A stretch of 64,000 nt of DNA from assembly GCF_000313915.1 (NCBI RefSeq), contig NZ_AMYT01000011.1, positions 141,173-205,172 on the forward strand. The letters run 5' to 3'. Shown here piece by piece: positions 1-8,664 of this stretch (position 1 is the first letter of the stretch; the number at the start of each line of letters is the position of its first letter). The notes beneath the pieces were generated by a model. The model had not been told where the DNA came from, did not search any database, and saw only the letters and a list, made by a program, of their open reading frames with translations. The position numbers and the translations under genes were made by a program. The stretch is from Catellicoccus marimammalium M35/04/3. Lineage in GTDB: Bacteria; Bacillota; Bacilli; Lactobacillales; Catellicoccaceae.

Positions 1-96
1 GATGATCCCATTTTGTTTCAATTTAATCATTGTGGATATCAAACTACTTTTTCTGCTATTTTACAGTTTATCAGTAAGGAGTTAAGACAATGGTAA
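1..96 (+). CDS. C-terminal end of an upstream protein, probably the ABC transporter ATPase subunit (partial)
   Basis: An open frame runs from the window edge to TAA at 94-96 and overlaps the start of the next gene by 7 bases. Only about 31 codons are visible, so no domain can be recognised. Translational overlap with a permease/binding-protein fusion implies the same operon. In OpuC/EgtUV-type systems the gene before the fusion is the ATP-binding subunit, so that is the likely identity. This is inferred from context, not from sequence motifs. Confidence 0.6.
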   Translation, partial: DDPILFQFNHCGYQTTFSAILQFISKELRQW

Positions 97-1616
97 GTTG
101 GAAAGAATTATGGATAGAAGAAGGAAGTACATGGATTCAAAGTTTAGAGCAACACATTCTTTTATCTTTAGGAGCGTTACTCATTGCGTTTTGTATTGCT
201 TTTCCATTGGCGATTGCCGTAAGAAAACATCCCAAAGTAGCTAATATCTTTTTACAGTTAGCAAATATTGTTCAAACAATACCTAGCTTGGCGATTTTAG
301 GATTGTTAATTCCTCTAGTAGGGATAGGCTCTGTCCCAGCATTAATCACTTTGGTTTTATATGCAATTTTACCGATTTTTCAAAATACATATACAGGATT
401 AACAACGATTGATCCTAGCTATCAATTTACGATTAAAGCGTTAGGGTTACCGAGTCGATTTGCTTTATGGAAAATTGAATTGCCGATGGCTTGGCCAATG
501 GTGTTATCAGGAGTCAAGATTTCTTTAGTGATGATTATTGGTACAGCGACACTTGCAGCTTTAGTAGGAGCTGGAGGATTAGGGACTTTTATTGTTCAAG
601 GAATTGATAGTAATAATAATCAACTCTTATTAATCGGAGCGATTAGTGCAGCCGTGCTAGCATTACTATTTAGCTTTTTCTTCTCTTTATTAGAAAAAGG
701 GAAGAAGAAACGTTGGCTTGGAATTTTAGGAATTCTAGTTCTTTTCTTAGGTAGTTTTTTTGGTACGATGTGGCAAAATCGTCCGGAAGCAAAAGAAGAA
801 AAACCAATTATTATTGCAGGAAAATTAGGTTCAGAGCCTAGCATCTTAATTGAAATGTATAAGCAATTAATTGAACAGGAAGATCCTAAAGCAGAGGTGA
901 TTTTAAAGCCTAATTTTGGCAAGACGATGTTTTTATTTAATGCATTAGAGAAAGAACAAATTGATATTTATCCTGAATTTAGTGGAACATTGTTGAAATC
1001 CATTTTAAAATCAAAAGAAATTCCAAAAACAGAAAAAGAAACTTATGAATTAGCCAAAAAAGGAGTTCAACAAAAATACCATATGGATTATCTATCTCCA
1101 ATGAAATACCAAAATACTTATGGTATTGCGGTAGAAAAGAATTTTGCTAAACAGCACCATTTAGAAAATATTGGCGATTTAGTTTCATTGGAAAATCAAT
1201 GTATCGCTGGATTTGATTCTGATTTTGACCATCAACCGGATGGATATCCAAGTGTGCAAAAAGTATATGGATTGAACTTTCCTCAAATTAAAGTGATGGA
1301 TCCAAGTTTGAAATATAAAGCATTAATCAATCATAATGTGAATGTGATTGATGTGTTCACTACAGATGCTTGGATTGAACAATATCATCTAGCAGTGCTC
1401 AAAGATAATCAACATGCCTTTTCTTTTTATCAAGGAGCACCGTTAATGCGCGATGATTTTGCGAAAGAACATCCAAAAGTGGTGAAAGCTTTAAATCGTT
1501 TAGGTGGAAAAATTACTGAAAAAGAAATGCAAAAAATGAATTATCAAGTGATTGTTCAAAAGAAAGATCCTGCAGTGGTAGCGAAAAATTATTTACAATC
1601 TCATCATTTAATATAA
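90..1616 (+). CDS. ABC transporter permease fused to substrate-binding domain (OpuC/EgtU type)
   Basis: Membrane importer subunit that is a permease and solute receptor in one chain of 508 aa. Residues about 20-205 hold a BPD_transp_1 permease with an EAA-type loop near 115-137 and a glycine-rich stretch at 160-166. A further membrane helix (about 209-228) anchors an extracellular OpuAC-type binding domain from about 238 to the end. The family imports glycine betaine, carnitine, choline or, in the EgtU branch of pneumococcus and Listeria, ergothioneine. The length is close to EgtU (about 506 aa) and shorter than lactococcal BusAB (about 573 aa). The ligand cannot be settled by eye. The start overlaps the previous gene, as in a coupled operon, and a terminator follows directly. 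Confidence 0.88.
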   Translation: MVSWKELWIEEGSTWIQSLEQHILLSLGALLIAFCIAFPLAIAVRKHPKVANIFLQLANIVQTIPSLAILGLLIPLVGIGSVPALITLVLYAILPIFQNTYTGLTTIDPSYQFTIKALGLPSRFALWKIELPMAWPMVLSGVKISLVMIIGTATLAALVGAGGLGTFIVQGIDSNNNQLLLIGAISAAVLALLFSFFFSLLEKGKKKRWLGILGILVLFLGSFFGTMWQNRPEAKEEKPIIIAGKLGSEPSILIEMYKQLIEQEDPKAEVILKPNFGKTMFLFNALEKEQIDIYPEFSGTLLKSILKSKEIPKTEKETYELAKKGVQQKYHMDYLSPMKYQNTYGIAVEKNFAKQHHLENIGDLVSLENQCIAGFDSDFDHQPDGYPSVQKVYGLNFPQIKVMDPSLKYKALINHNVNVIDVFTTDAWIEQYHLAVLKDNQHAFSFYQGAPLMRDDFAKEHPKVVKALNRLGGKITEKEMQKMNYQVIVQKKDPAVVAKNYLQSHHLI

Positions 1617-1646
1617 AAAAGGAGCTGAATCATTCAGCTCCTTTTC
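1615..1646 (+). terminator. Rho-independent terminator after the ABC permease
   Basis: Nine-base perfect stem (GGAGCTGAA/TTCAGCTCC) with a 3-base loop, preceded by A-run and followed by TTTT. It ends the transporter operon two bases after its stop codon. Confidence 0.88.
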
Positions 1647-1658
1647 TAATTATTAGAG

Positions 1659-1689
1659 TATTCTCATCAAAGGTGCTATGATGAGAATA
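1659..1689. promoter_or_regulatory. 11-bp perfect inverted repeat at the bile salt hydrolase promoter
   Basis: TATTCTCATCA at 1659-1669 and its exact reverse complement at 1679-1689 are separated by 9 bases. A candidate -10 box TATGAT (1677-1682) lies inside the right arm and the ribosome binding site GGAGGAG begins 9 bases after the repeat. It looks like an operator for an unlinked regulator of bsh. A hairpin in the 5' leader is the alternative. There is no T-run, so it is not a terminator. Confidence 0.55.
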
Positions 1690-1709
1690 TAGAAATGGAG
1701 GAGAGTATT

Positions 1710-2669
1710 ATGTGTACTGGAATTACTTTTACAGATGAAAAAGGACAAGTTTATTTTGGTCGTAACTTAGATTTAGATGATAATAACTATGGTGAACATC
1801 CTTTGATTGTGCCCCGTGGTTATCACATGCAATATCGTCATATGCCAGCAAAAGAAATTTCTAAAGCAATCATTGGTATGGGAATGAATGTTGGAAATTA
1901 TCCACTGTTATTTGAAGCTGGAAACGAAGATGGAATGTGTATTGCTAATCTAAATTTCCCAAAACATGCTTATTTTTCAGAAGAAGTGCAAACAGATAAA
2001 GAATATAATGTAACCCCATATGAATTTATGATTTGGGTATTGGATTCATTTTCTTCGGTAAAGGAATTAAAAGAAGCATTGAAAGATACTTATTTAGTGG
2101 GAACTCCATTTGCTCCAAGTATGCCTATTGCTCCTGTTCATTGGTTAATTTCTGATGGAAAAGATACAATCGTGGTAGAACAAACAAAAGAACTAGGATT
2201 AGTAGCATATGATGATGGAGTAGATGTTTTGACAAATAGTCCTGATTTTTGGTGGCACTTACAAAACCTAAATAATTATTTAGGTCTATCTAGTCAAGAT
2301 GTCACAAATACTACTTGGAACCGACAAAAATTACAATTCCAAGGAATTGGAACAGGACAATTGGGATTACGTGGAGATAGTTCTACACAATCTCGTTTTG
2401 TAAAAGCGGCTTTTTTAAACGCTAATTATCCAACACAAGAAGGGGAAAATGCGAATGTCGCTAAATTATTCAATATTCTTTGGAATGTCGCTATGCCTTA
2501 TGGTAGCGTTGTAAATGAGAATGGAGCAGTAGAGTATACTATTTATTCTTCTTGTTATTCTCAAGCAACAAAGACATATTATTATCGTCGTGCTAAAGAA
2601 GCAATGATTCATTCTTGTTCTTTAACAGAAGAAAATTCTGTAGGGACAGAAATTGTAGATTTAAAATAA
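1710..2669 (+). CDS. bsh: Choloylglycine hydrolase (conjugated bile salt hydrolase)
   Basis: Cleaves the amide bond of glycine- or taurine-conjugated bile salts in the cytoplasm (Ntn-hydrolase fold, 319 aa). The start is the internal ATG at 1710, not 1695: it has GGAGGAG 5 bases upstream and places the catalytic Cys at position 2, where Met removal exposes it as the N-terminal nucleophile. Other active-site residues are in place: Arg18, Asp21, Asn82, Asn176 and Arg229 in GLRGDSSTQSRF. Asn82, rather than the Tyr typical of penicillin V acylase, favours bile salts as substrate. It stands alone between two terminators, with a dyad at its promoter. It suggests an intestinal or animal-associated lifestyle. 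Confidence 0.93.
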   Translation: MCTGITFTDEKGQVYFGRNLDLDDNNYGEHPLIVPRGYHMQYRHMPAKEISKAIIGMGMNVGNYPLLFEAGNEDGMCIANLNFPKHAYFSEEVQTDKEYNVTPYEFMIWVLDSFSSVKELKEALKDTYLVGTPFAPSMPIAPVHWLISDGKDTIVVEQTKELGLVAYDDGVDVLTNSPDFWWHLQNLNNYLGLSSQDVTNTTWNRQKLQFQGIGTGQLGLRGDSSTQSRFVKAAFLNANYPTQEGENANVAKLFNILWNVAMPYGSVVNENGAVEYTIYSSCYSQATKTYYYRRAKEAMIHSCSLTEENSVGTEIVDLK

Positions 2670-2683
2670 ATTCACAAAGAAGT

Positions 2684-2716
2684 AGAGGGAGGTAAATTTT
2701 ATCTCTCTCTTTTTTA
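2684..2716 (+). terminator. Terminator after bsh
   Basis: Long stem between AGAGGGAGGTAAA and TTTATCTCTCTCT with two G-T pairs, followed by TTTTTT. It ends the bsh transcript. Confidence 0.8.
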
Positions 2717-2728
2717 ATGAAAAGAAAG

Positions 2729-2758
2729 TGGCATCTTACCTTTATCTTATGCTAAAAT
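2729..2758 (+). promoter_or_regulatory. Probable promoter of tkt
   Basis: TAAAAT at 2753-2758 is a good -10. The upstream box TGGCAT at 2729-2734 is a weak -35 at 18 bases. A 7-bp dyad (TTATCTT/AAGATAA, 2742-2766) overlaps the -10. Confidence 0.4.
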
Positions 2759-2809
2759 AAAGATAACAATTGTATGCGTTACCAAGCGTAAAAAAGGAGT
2801 TATGAACTT

Positions 2810-4813
2810 ATGTTTGATAAAATTGATGAATTATGTGTAAATGCGACTCGTGTCTTGAGTGTTGAAGCTATTCAACAGGCAAAATCAGGACATCCAGGCT
2901 TACCATTAGGGGCTGCGCCTATGGCTTATGTGTTATGGAGTCGTTTTTTAAATGTTAATCCAGCAACTTCTAGAAAATGGATTAACCGTGACCGCTTTGT
3001 TCTATCTGCAGGACATGGGTCTGCGTTATTATATAGTTTATTACATCTATCAGGATATGATGTATCCATTAAAGACTTAAAAAATTTCCGTCAATTAAAT
3101 AGTAAAACTCCAGGGCATCCAGAAGTAAACCATACGGATGGAGTAGAAGCTACAACTGGACCTTTAGGGCAAGGAGTAGCGATGGCTACAGGGATGGCAA
3201 TGGCTGAAGCTCATTTAGCTGCCCAATATAACCGTGAAGGGTTCCCAATTATTGATCATTATACTTATGCTTTATGTGGAGATGGAGACTTAATGGAAGG
3301 AATCTCACAAGAAGCAATTAGTTTAGCCGGTCAATTAAAATTAGGAAAATTGATTTTCTTATATGATTCAAACGATATTTCCTTAGATGGTCCATTATGT
3401 AAAGCAAATACAGAAAGTGCTAAAGAACGTTTTGAAGCAAGTAATTGGCACTATGTTCGTGTAGAAAATGGAAATGATTTAGAAGAAATTGCTCAAGCAA
3501 TTGAAGTTGCAAAAGCAGAAACAACAAAACCAAGCTTAATTGAAATTAAAACAACTATCGGATTTGGTGCTCCAAACGAAGGAACAAATAAAGTTCATGG
3601 TGCTCCTTTAGGGGAAGAAGGAATTGAATCTCTAAAAGAACGTTTAAACTATCCATATCCAGAATTTACTGTACCAGAAGAAGTACAACGTCGTTACTAT
3701 GAAACGATTGGTGTACGTGGTGCAGAACTAGAACAAAAATGGAATGAATTATTTGATGGTTATCAAGCTCATTATCCAGATTTAGCGAAAGAATTAATTG
3801 CTGGATTCAAAAATGAAGTTCCTTTTGATCTAACAGAAAAATTACCACATTATTCTGTGGAAGATGATGCAAAAGCAAGTCGTGTGACAAGTCAAAATGC
3901 AATTCAAACATTATCAAAAGAAATTCCAAGTTTCTGGGGAGGAAGTGCTGATTTATCTGCTTCTAATAACACTATGGCAAAAGCAGAAGAAGACTTTGAA
4001 GCTGGAAATTATTCGGGTCGCAATATTTGGTTTGGTGTGCGTGAATTTGGTATGGCGGCAATGATGAACGGAATTGCTTTACATGGAGGTACAAAAGTAT
4101 ACGGAGGTACATTCTTCGTCTTTGTAGATTACTTACGTCCAGCAATTCGTTTAGCAGCTTTACAAGGATGCCCAGTAACTTATGTATTAACTCATGATTC
4201 TATTGCTGTAGGAGAAGATGGACCTACTCACGAACCAATTGAACAACTAGCAAGTTTACGTGCAATGCCAAACTTAAATGTTATCCGTCCTGCAGATGGA
4301 AATGAAACTTCTGCTGCTTGGGAAATTGCAGTTCGTAGTGAAAATCGTCCAACTGCTTTAGTTTTATCACGTCAAAACTTACCGGTAATTGCAGGAACAG
4401 AAGAAAAAGCCTTTACTGAAGTGAAAAAAGGAGCTTACGTTGTTTCTCCAGCGCAAAAAGAAGAAGCCGATGGAATCTTTATTGCAACAGGTTCTGAAGT
4501 AAACTTAGCCTTACAAGCGCAAGCAATGTTACGTGAAGAAGGAATTGATTATTCTGTTGTTTCTATGCCTTCAATGAATTTATTTGAAGAACAATCTTTA
4601 GAATACAAAGAATCTGTTCTTCCTTCTCATATTACAAAACGTATTTCTATTGAAATGGGATCTACTTTTGGTTGGGAACGTTATGTTGGTTCAAATGGTC
4701 GTATGATTGGTATTGATCGTTTTGGTGCTAGCGGTAAAGGAAATGAAGTATTAAAAGAATTTGGTTTTACTCCAGAAGAAGTAGTAGCAATTGCAAAACA
4801 ATTAGAAAAATAA
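2810..4813 (+). CDS. tkt: Transketolase
   Basis: Thiamine diphosphate enzyme of the pentose phosphate pathway that moves two-carbon units between sugar phosphates. At 667 aa it is the usual family length. The N-terminal half carries the ThDP/Mg motif GDGDLMEG (157-164) and active-site histidines in SGHPG (27-30) and AGHGS (67-71). The central pyrimidine-binding domain begins around 350 and includes [15 protein letters not shown]. The C-terminal domain completes the dimer. The start has AAGGAG upstream. It is transcribed alone, between terminators. Codon use is that of a well-expressed gene. Confidence 0.97.
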   Translation: MFDKIDELCVNATRVLSVEAIQQAKSGHPGLPLGAAPMAYVLWSRFLNVNPATSRKWINRDRFVLSAGHGSALLYSLLHLSGYDVSIKDLKNFRQLNSKTPGHPEVNHTDGVEATTGPLGQGVAMATGMAMAEAHLAAQYNREGFPIIDHYTYALCGDGDLMEGISQEAISLAGQLKLGKLIFLYDSNDISLDGPLCKANTESAKERFEASNWHYVRVENGNDLEEIAQAIEVAKAETTKPSLIEIKTTIGFGAPNEGTNKVHGAPLGEEGIESLKERLNYPYPEFTVPEEVQRRYYETIGVRGAELEQKWNELFDGYQAHYPDLAKELIAGFKNEVPFDLTEKLPHYSVEDDAKASRVTSQNAIQTLSKEIPSFWGGSADLSASNNTMAKAEEDFEAGNYSGRNIWFGVREFGMAAMMNGIALHGGTKVYGGTFFVFVDYLRPAIRLAALQGCPVTYVLTHDSIAVGEDGPTHEPIEQLASLRAMPNLNVIRPADGNETSAAWEIAVRSENRPTALVLSRQNLPVIAGTEEKAFTEVKKGAYVVSPAQKEEADGIFIATGSEVNLALQAQAMLREEGIDYSVVSMPSMNLFEEQSLEYKESVLPSHITKRISIEMGSTFGWERYVGSNGRMIGIDRFGASGKGNEVLKEFGFTPEEVVAIAKQLEK

Positions 4814-4816
4814 ACC

Positions 4817-4851
4817 ATAAAAAAAAGAAGGGGAGACCCTTCTTTTTTTAT
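4817..4851. terminator. Bidirectional terminator between tkt and a small membrane gene
   Basis: GAAGGG/CCCTTC hairpin with a GAGA loop, flanked by an A-run on the left and a T-run on the right, so it works on both strands. A near-copy with an AAAA loop occurs at 5176-5207. Confidence 0.88.
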
Positions 4852-5156
4852 TTATGAAAATGATGGTAATTTTGATAACTCATTTCATCGTGTATTTCAT
4901 AAGATGAAGTAGAAGAATTTTTAAAAGTAATATCCTCTATTTCATCATCATCTAATGGATCATACTGTTTTCTTTTAGAAATATTTCTATTTTTTTGTCT
5001 TTGCTTCTTCATTTTAAAGAATGGGAGAATTTGGTAAATGAATAGAACATCTATTCCAATTCCCAATAAAAGAAGAAAAAAGAATAAATGGTAAACTTCC
5101 TTTGCTGAATAGAATAAAAGAGGGAATCCATAATACATTGTGATAATTGTTAACAT
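4848..5156 (-). CDS. Small membrane protein of unknown function
   Basis: 102 aa, family not recognised. Two hydrophobic segments (about residues 5-16 and 22-46) are followed by a basic stretch (KMKKQRQKNRNISKRK) and an acidic, Asn/Ser/His-rich tail, giving an N-terminal membrane anchor with a cytoplasmic tail. GGTGAG sits 8 bases before the ATG. It lies on the same strand as ampS but is cut off from it by the terminator at 5176-5207, so it needs its own promoter. The flanking terminators are near-identical, which is curious. I am moderately sure it is a real gene. Confidence 0.6.
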   Translation of the reverse strand: MLTIITMYYGFPLLFYSAKEVYHLFFFLLLLGIGIDVLFIYQILPFFKMKKQRQKNRNISKRKQYDPLDDDEIEDITFKNSSTSSYEIHDEMSYQNYHHFHK

Positions 5157-5175
5157 TTTTAATTCTCACCGCCAA

Positions 5176-5207
5176 TAAAAAAAGAAGGGAAAACCCTTCT
5201 TTTTTTG
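5176..5207. terminator. Terminator after ampS
   Basis: GAAGGG-AAAA-CCCTTC hairpin with A-run and T-run on either side. It has the same stem as the terminator at 4817-4851. Confidence 0.85.
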
Positions 5208-5222
5208 ATAAATGAGAAGGAA

Positions 5223-6452
5223 TTATGCCCAATCTCCATTACGGAAGATAGGATCACAAGTTCCATCTTTGCGAATTCCATCAATATTCATTTTGTCAGA
5301 GCCAATCATAAAGTCTACGTGAGTAGCACTACGATTTAATCCAGCTTCTTTTAATTCTTCTTCAGACATTTCTGTACCACCTTCAACGTTAAAGGCATAA
5401 GCTGCACCAATGGCTAAGTGGTTAGATGCATTTTCGTCAAATAAAGTATTGAAGAAGATGATGTTTGATTGAGAAATAGGAGATGGATCAGGTACTAAAG
5501 CCACTTCACCTAAGTAATGTGAACCTTCATCTGTATCGATAAGATGTTTCAATACTTCTTCTCCTTTTTTCGCTTTAACATCTACAATACGACCATTTTC
5601 AAATGTGATTGTAAAGTCTTCAATTAAGTTACCAGCATAACTTAATGGTTTTGTACTTGTGACATAACCATCAACACGACGGAAATCAGGAGCAGTGAAG
5701 ACTTCTTCTGTTGGCATATTAGCCATAAATTCTTCACCACGACTATTAAAGCTACCTGCACCTTTCCAAACATGGTCTTTTGGTAAACCAATTGTTAGGT
5801 CTGTTCCTGGAGCAGTGTAGTGTAAAGCGTCGTATTGAATTTCATTTAATTCATTGGCTTTACTTGCTAATTTATTGTCATGTGCTTCCCAAGCAGCAAT
5901 TGGATCTTCATCATAAATACGAGTATCTTTAAAGATTTCATTCCATAAAGCATCAACTTGTTTTTCTTCAGGAAGATCTGGGAAAACAGCCGCAGCCCAT
6001 TCTTTACCAGCTGCAGCAACGACAGTCCAAGAAACTTGATTGGATTGAGTTGCTTTGCGAGAATTGAATAATGCTGTATTTGTTGCTTTTTGCCATGTTG
6101 CTAAGCGATCAGCAGGAACTCCTTCTAATGCATCAGGAGCTGAAGAAACAACAGAAATACGGCTTGCACCACGTTCAATCCAACTATCTGCTTCATCGAC
6201 AACATAAGTTGGAATATTTTCTAAGCATTCTTCGGCTGCATTTTGTAAAAATTCTTTTTGGATGGCATCGTCTTTCCATTTGACGATTACTTCTTTTGCT
6301 CCTTGTTTATACGCTTCTTTTGTTAATAAACGAGCTAATGGAGCTTGGTCTACAGCGATTTGAATAATAACAGTGTGATTTTCACTGACATTGATTCCAG
6401 TTTTAATAATTAATTCAGCATATTTTTCTAAATAATGTTCAAAGTTTTCCAT
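5223..6452 (-). CDS. ampS: Aminopeptidase of the M29 (AmpS/PepS) family
   Basis: Cytoplasmic metallo-aminopeptidase that trims N-terminal residues from peptides, 409 aa, the normal family length. The C-terminal half carries the conserved metal-site region with GEVALVPDPSPIS, NHLAIGAAY and HVDFMIGSDKM, which hold the His/Asp/Glu ligands of M29 enzymes. A GTG at 6461 would extend the protein by three residues, but the AAAGGGAG site abuts it. The same site sits 8 bases before the ATG at 6452, so I take the ATG. It is monocistronic and divergent from a TetR-type regulator across an AT-rich gap of about 180 bases. Confidence 0.93.
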   Translation of the reverse strand: MENFEHYLEKYAELIIKTGINVSENHTVIIQIAVDQAPLARLLTKEAYKQGAKEVIVKWKDDAIQKEFLQNAAEECLENIPTYVVDEADSWIERGASRISVVSSAPDALEGVPADRLATWQKATNTALFNSRKATQSNQVSWTVVAAAGKEWAAAVFPDLPEEKQVDALWNEIFKDTRIYDEDPIAAWEAHDNKLASKANELNEIQYDALHYTAPGTDLTIGLPKDHVWKGAGSFNSRGEEFMANMPTEEVFTAPDFRRVDGYVTSTKPLSYAGNLIEDFTITFENGRIVDVKAKKGEEVLKHLIDTDEGSHYLGEVALVPDPSPISQSNIIFFNTLFDENASNHLAIGAAYAFNVEGGTEMSEEELKEAGLNRSATHVDFMIGSDKMNIDGIRKDGTCDPIFRNGDWA

Positions 6453-6632
6453 CTTAGACACTCCCTTTGTCCTAATTAATGAATATTATAATACAAAACA
6501 AAAGAAATACCAAAAAATAGAAAGAAACAAAAGAAAATAAGTGTTTTTATTACAATAAAAATAATAAAGATGATAAAATAATAACAGTAGATAATGATTT
6601 TGTTGGATGTATAAAGAAAAGGAGTAATCATT

Positions 6633-7208
6633 ATGGCGAGAAAAAAAGTAATATTGCGTGAACAAATTTTAGATGCGGCGTATCACATTGTGAAAACAAG
6701 TGGCTTCCATCGTTTGACAGCAAGACATATCGCAAATGATATGCATTGTTCTACTCAGCCTATTTATTTGGAATTTGCCAATATGGTTGATTTAAAACAA
6801 CAAGTGTACTATCGAATTGAAAAAGAAATGATGGGATGGATGATTCGTAAAGAACCTTATGATTCAGATCCATTAATTTCTCTTTGCTTTGGTTATATCG
6901 AGTTTGCCAATGTAGAAACAGGATTGTACAAAACGATATCTGTAGATCAATGCGAAATTAAACCTTTATTCCAAGATTTTATTCGTACGACATTTTTAAG
7001 CGCGATGACAGAGGACGAAAAATATGCGACTCTACCACGTGAAAAGAAAGAAGCAATTTTATCTCAATTATGGTTGTTAACAACAGGGATTGCTTCAGCT
7101 ACAGCTAGTCATTTAGTAGATTTAGATAAAGAAACGTGTCGCGAATTATTGGAAAACCAAATTCAATTTTTATTAGAAAAAGATTCCTTAAAAGACGTGT
7201 TTGACTAA
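6633..7208 (+). CDS. TetR/AcrR-family transcriptional regulator
   Basis: 191 aa. The N-terminal DNA-binding domain has helix-turn-helix residues about 28-47 (LTARHIANDMHCSTQPIYLE), followed by a helical ligand-binding domain of usual size. The start has AAAGGAG upstream. It is divergent from ampS. A dyad TTTTTAT/ATAAAAA at 6544-6561 in the shared gap could be its operator, but low complexity makes that weak. The effector and target are unknown. Its neighbours suggest nothing specific. Confidence 0.88.
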   Translation: MARKKVILREQILDAAYHIVKTSGFHRLTARHIANDMHCSTQPIYLEFANMVDLKQQVYYRIEKEMMGWMIRKEPYDSDPLISLCFGYIEFANVETGLYKTISVDQCEIKPLFQDFIRTTFLSAMTEDEKYATLPREKKEAILSQLWLLTTGIASATASHLVDLDKETCRELLENQIQFLLEKDSLKDVFD

Positions 7209-7210
7209 AT

Positions 7211-7243
7211 AAAAAAGCATTACGAATTTCGTAATGCTTTTTT
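7211..7243. terminator. Bidirectional terminator between the TetR gene and flavodoxin
   Basis: Perfect stem GCATTACGA/TCGTAATGC with A-run left and T-run right, serving two convergent genes. Confidence 0.92.
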
Positions 7244-7248
7244 ATTCA

Positions 7249-7716
7249 TTATGCTTCATGTAATTCTTGAGCTTTTTCTACTAAACTTTTAGCAAAAGCT
7301 TCTAAGTGTTGAATATCTTCTGCTTCAGGTTCTAATTCTACTTTGACGTTTTCTGCTCCTTTTGTTGCTCCTGTGCTAGCAAATTGAGCATCGAAATCTT
7401 CGACAGATTTACAGAAATGATCATAAGTAGTATCTCCTGAGCCTGCTACACCATAGACTTTACCATCTAAATCTTCATCGGCTAAATCTTCATAGAAATC
7501 AACGATTTCATCAGGTAAGTCTCCATCTCCATAAGTATAAGTAGCAACTACACAAATATCGACATCTTGGAAGTCGCAAGCTTCAGCTTCGTCACAGTTA
7601 GCCATTGTGACATCTACGTTTAAATCTGTTAAAGCATCACAGATTACTTCGGCAATTTCTTCTGTATTTCCAGTTAAACTTGCAAATACAATTTTTGCTG
7701 ATGGATTAAATTCCAT
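7249..7716 (-). CDS. Flavodoxin
   Basis: Small acidic FMN electron carrier, 155 aa, cytoplasmic. The phosphate-binding loop is SLTGNTEE (13-20), the 50s loop is in TYTYGDGDLPDE, and the 90s FMN loop is in GSGDTTYDHFCKS. These are diagnostic of short/long-chain flavodoxins of Firmicutes. Redox partners are unlinked. AAAGGATG precedes the ATG by about 8 bases. Confidence 0.93.
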   Translation of the reverse strand: MEFNPSAKIVFASLTGNTEEIAEVICDALTDLNVDVTMANCDEAEACDFQDVDICVVATYTYGDGDLPDEIVDFYEDLADEDLDGKVYGVAGSGDTTYDHFCKSVEDFDAQFASTGATKGAENVKVELEPEAEDIQHLEAFAKSLVEKAQELHEA

Positions 7717-7901
7717 TATGAATCATCCTTTCTTTTTTAACTTAGCTCAGTATATCATAGAACAAAATGAATGGGAATATCAAATGCCTAGGAGGGAAAG
7801 CTTTTCGACAATTTTCTTTTTTCTTAAAGACAACCCCACGATTTTTTTACTTTTGTGTTAAAATAGTAAAAGTGTAGAAAGATATAAAAGGAGAAGAGAC
7901 T

Positions 7902-8660
7902 ATGATTACATTAAAATCCCCACGAGAAATTGATTTAATGGATAAATCTGGTGATTTATTAGCAAGCGTACATGAACACTTACGCGATTTTATTAAACCA
8001 GGAATTACAGGTTGGGATATTGAGAACTTTGTTCGTGATTATATCGAAAGTCATGGCGGAATTCCTGCTCAAATCGGATTTGAGGGATATAAATATGCAA
8101 CTTGTATTTCGATTAATGATGAAATTTGTCATGGTTTTCCTACAGATTATGTTTTAAAAGATGGAGACTTAGTAAAAGTAGACATGTGCGTTGAATTAGA
8201 TGGTGCAATGTCTGATTCTTGCTGGGCTTACCTAGTAGGAGAAGGTGACGCGAAAACAAAAGAATTAATGGATGTAACAAAAGAAGCGTTATATTTAGGA
8301 ATTCAAGAAGCTCAAGTAGGAAATCGTATTGGGGATATTGGACATGCGATTCAAAGTTATGTTGAAAGTAAAGGATATAGTGTCGTTCGTGAATTTGTTG
8401 GTCATGGTATCGGGCCTACAATTCATGAAGAACCAATGATTCCACATTATGGATTACCTCATCATGGGCTACGCTTAAAAGAAGGTATGGTAATTACTAT
8501 TGAACCAATGGTAAATGCAGGAGATTGGCCAGCAACTGTAGATGATAATGGTTGGACAGCTCGTACAATTGATGGAAGTTTAAGCTGTCAATACGAACAT
8601 ACATTAGCAATTACAAAAGAAGGTCCACGCATTTTAACAAAACAAAAACCAGGAGAATAA
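7902..8660 (+). CDS. map: Methionine aminopeptidase, type I
   Basis: Removes the initiator methionine from nascent proteins. Its 252 aa form a bare pita-bread catalytic domain. The five metal ligands are visible: Asp94, Asp105, His168 (VGHGIG), Glu201 (ITIEPM) and Glu232 (QYEHT), plus His77 in CHGFP. AAAGGAG lies upstream of the ATG, and a TTAAAAT box about 40 bases upstream may be its -10. The next gene starts 4 bases after its stop, so the two are co-transcribed. Confidence 0.95.
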   Translation: MITLKSPREIDLMDKSGDLLASVHEHLRDFIKPGITGWDIENFVRDYIESHGGIPAQIGFEGYKYATCISINDEICHGFPTDYVLKDGDLVKVDMCVELDGAMSDSCWAYLVGEGDAKTKELMDVTKEALYLGIQEAQVGNRIGDIGHAIQSYVESKGYSVVREFVGHGIGPTIHEEPMIPHYGLPHHGLRLKEGMVITIEPMVNAGDWPATVDDNGWTARTIDGSLSCQYEHTLAITKEGPRILTKQKPGE

Positions 8661-8664
8661 TAGT

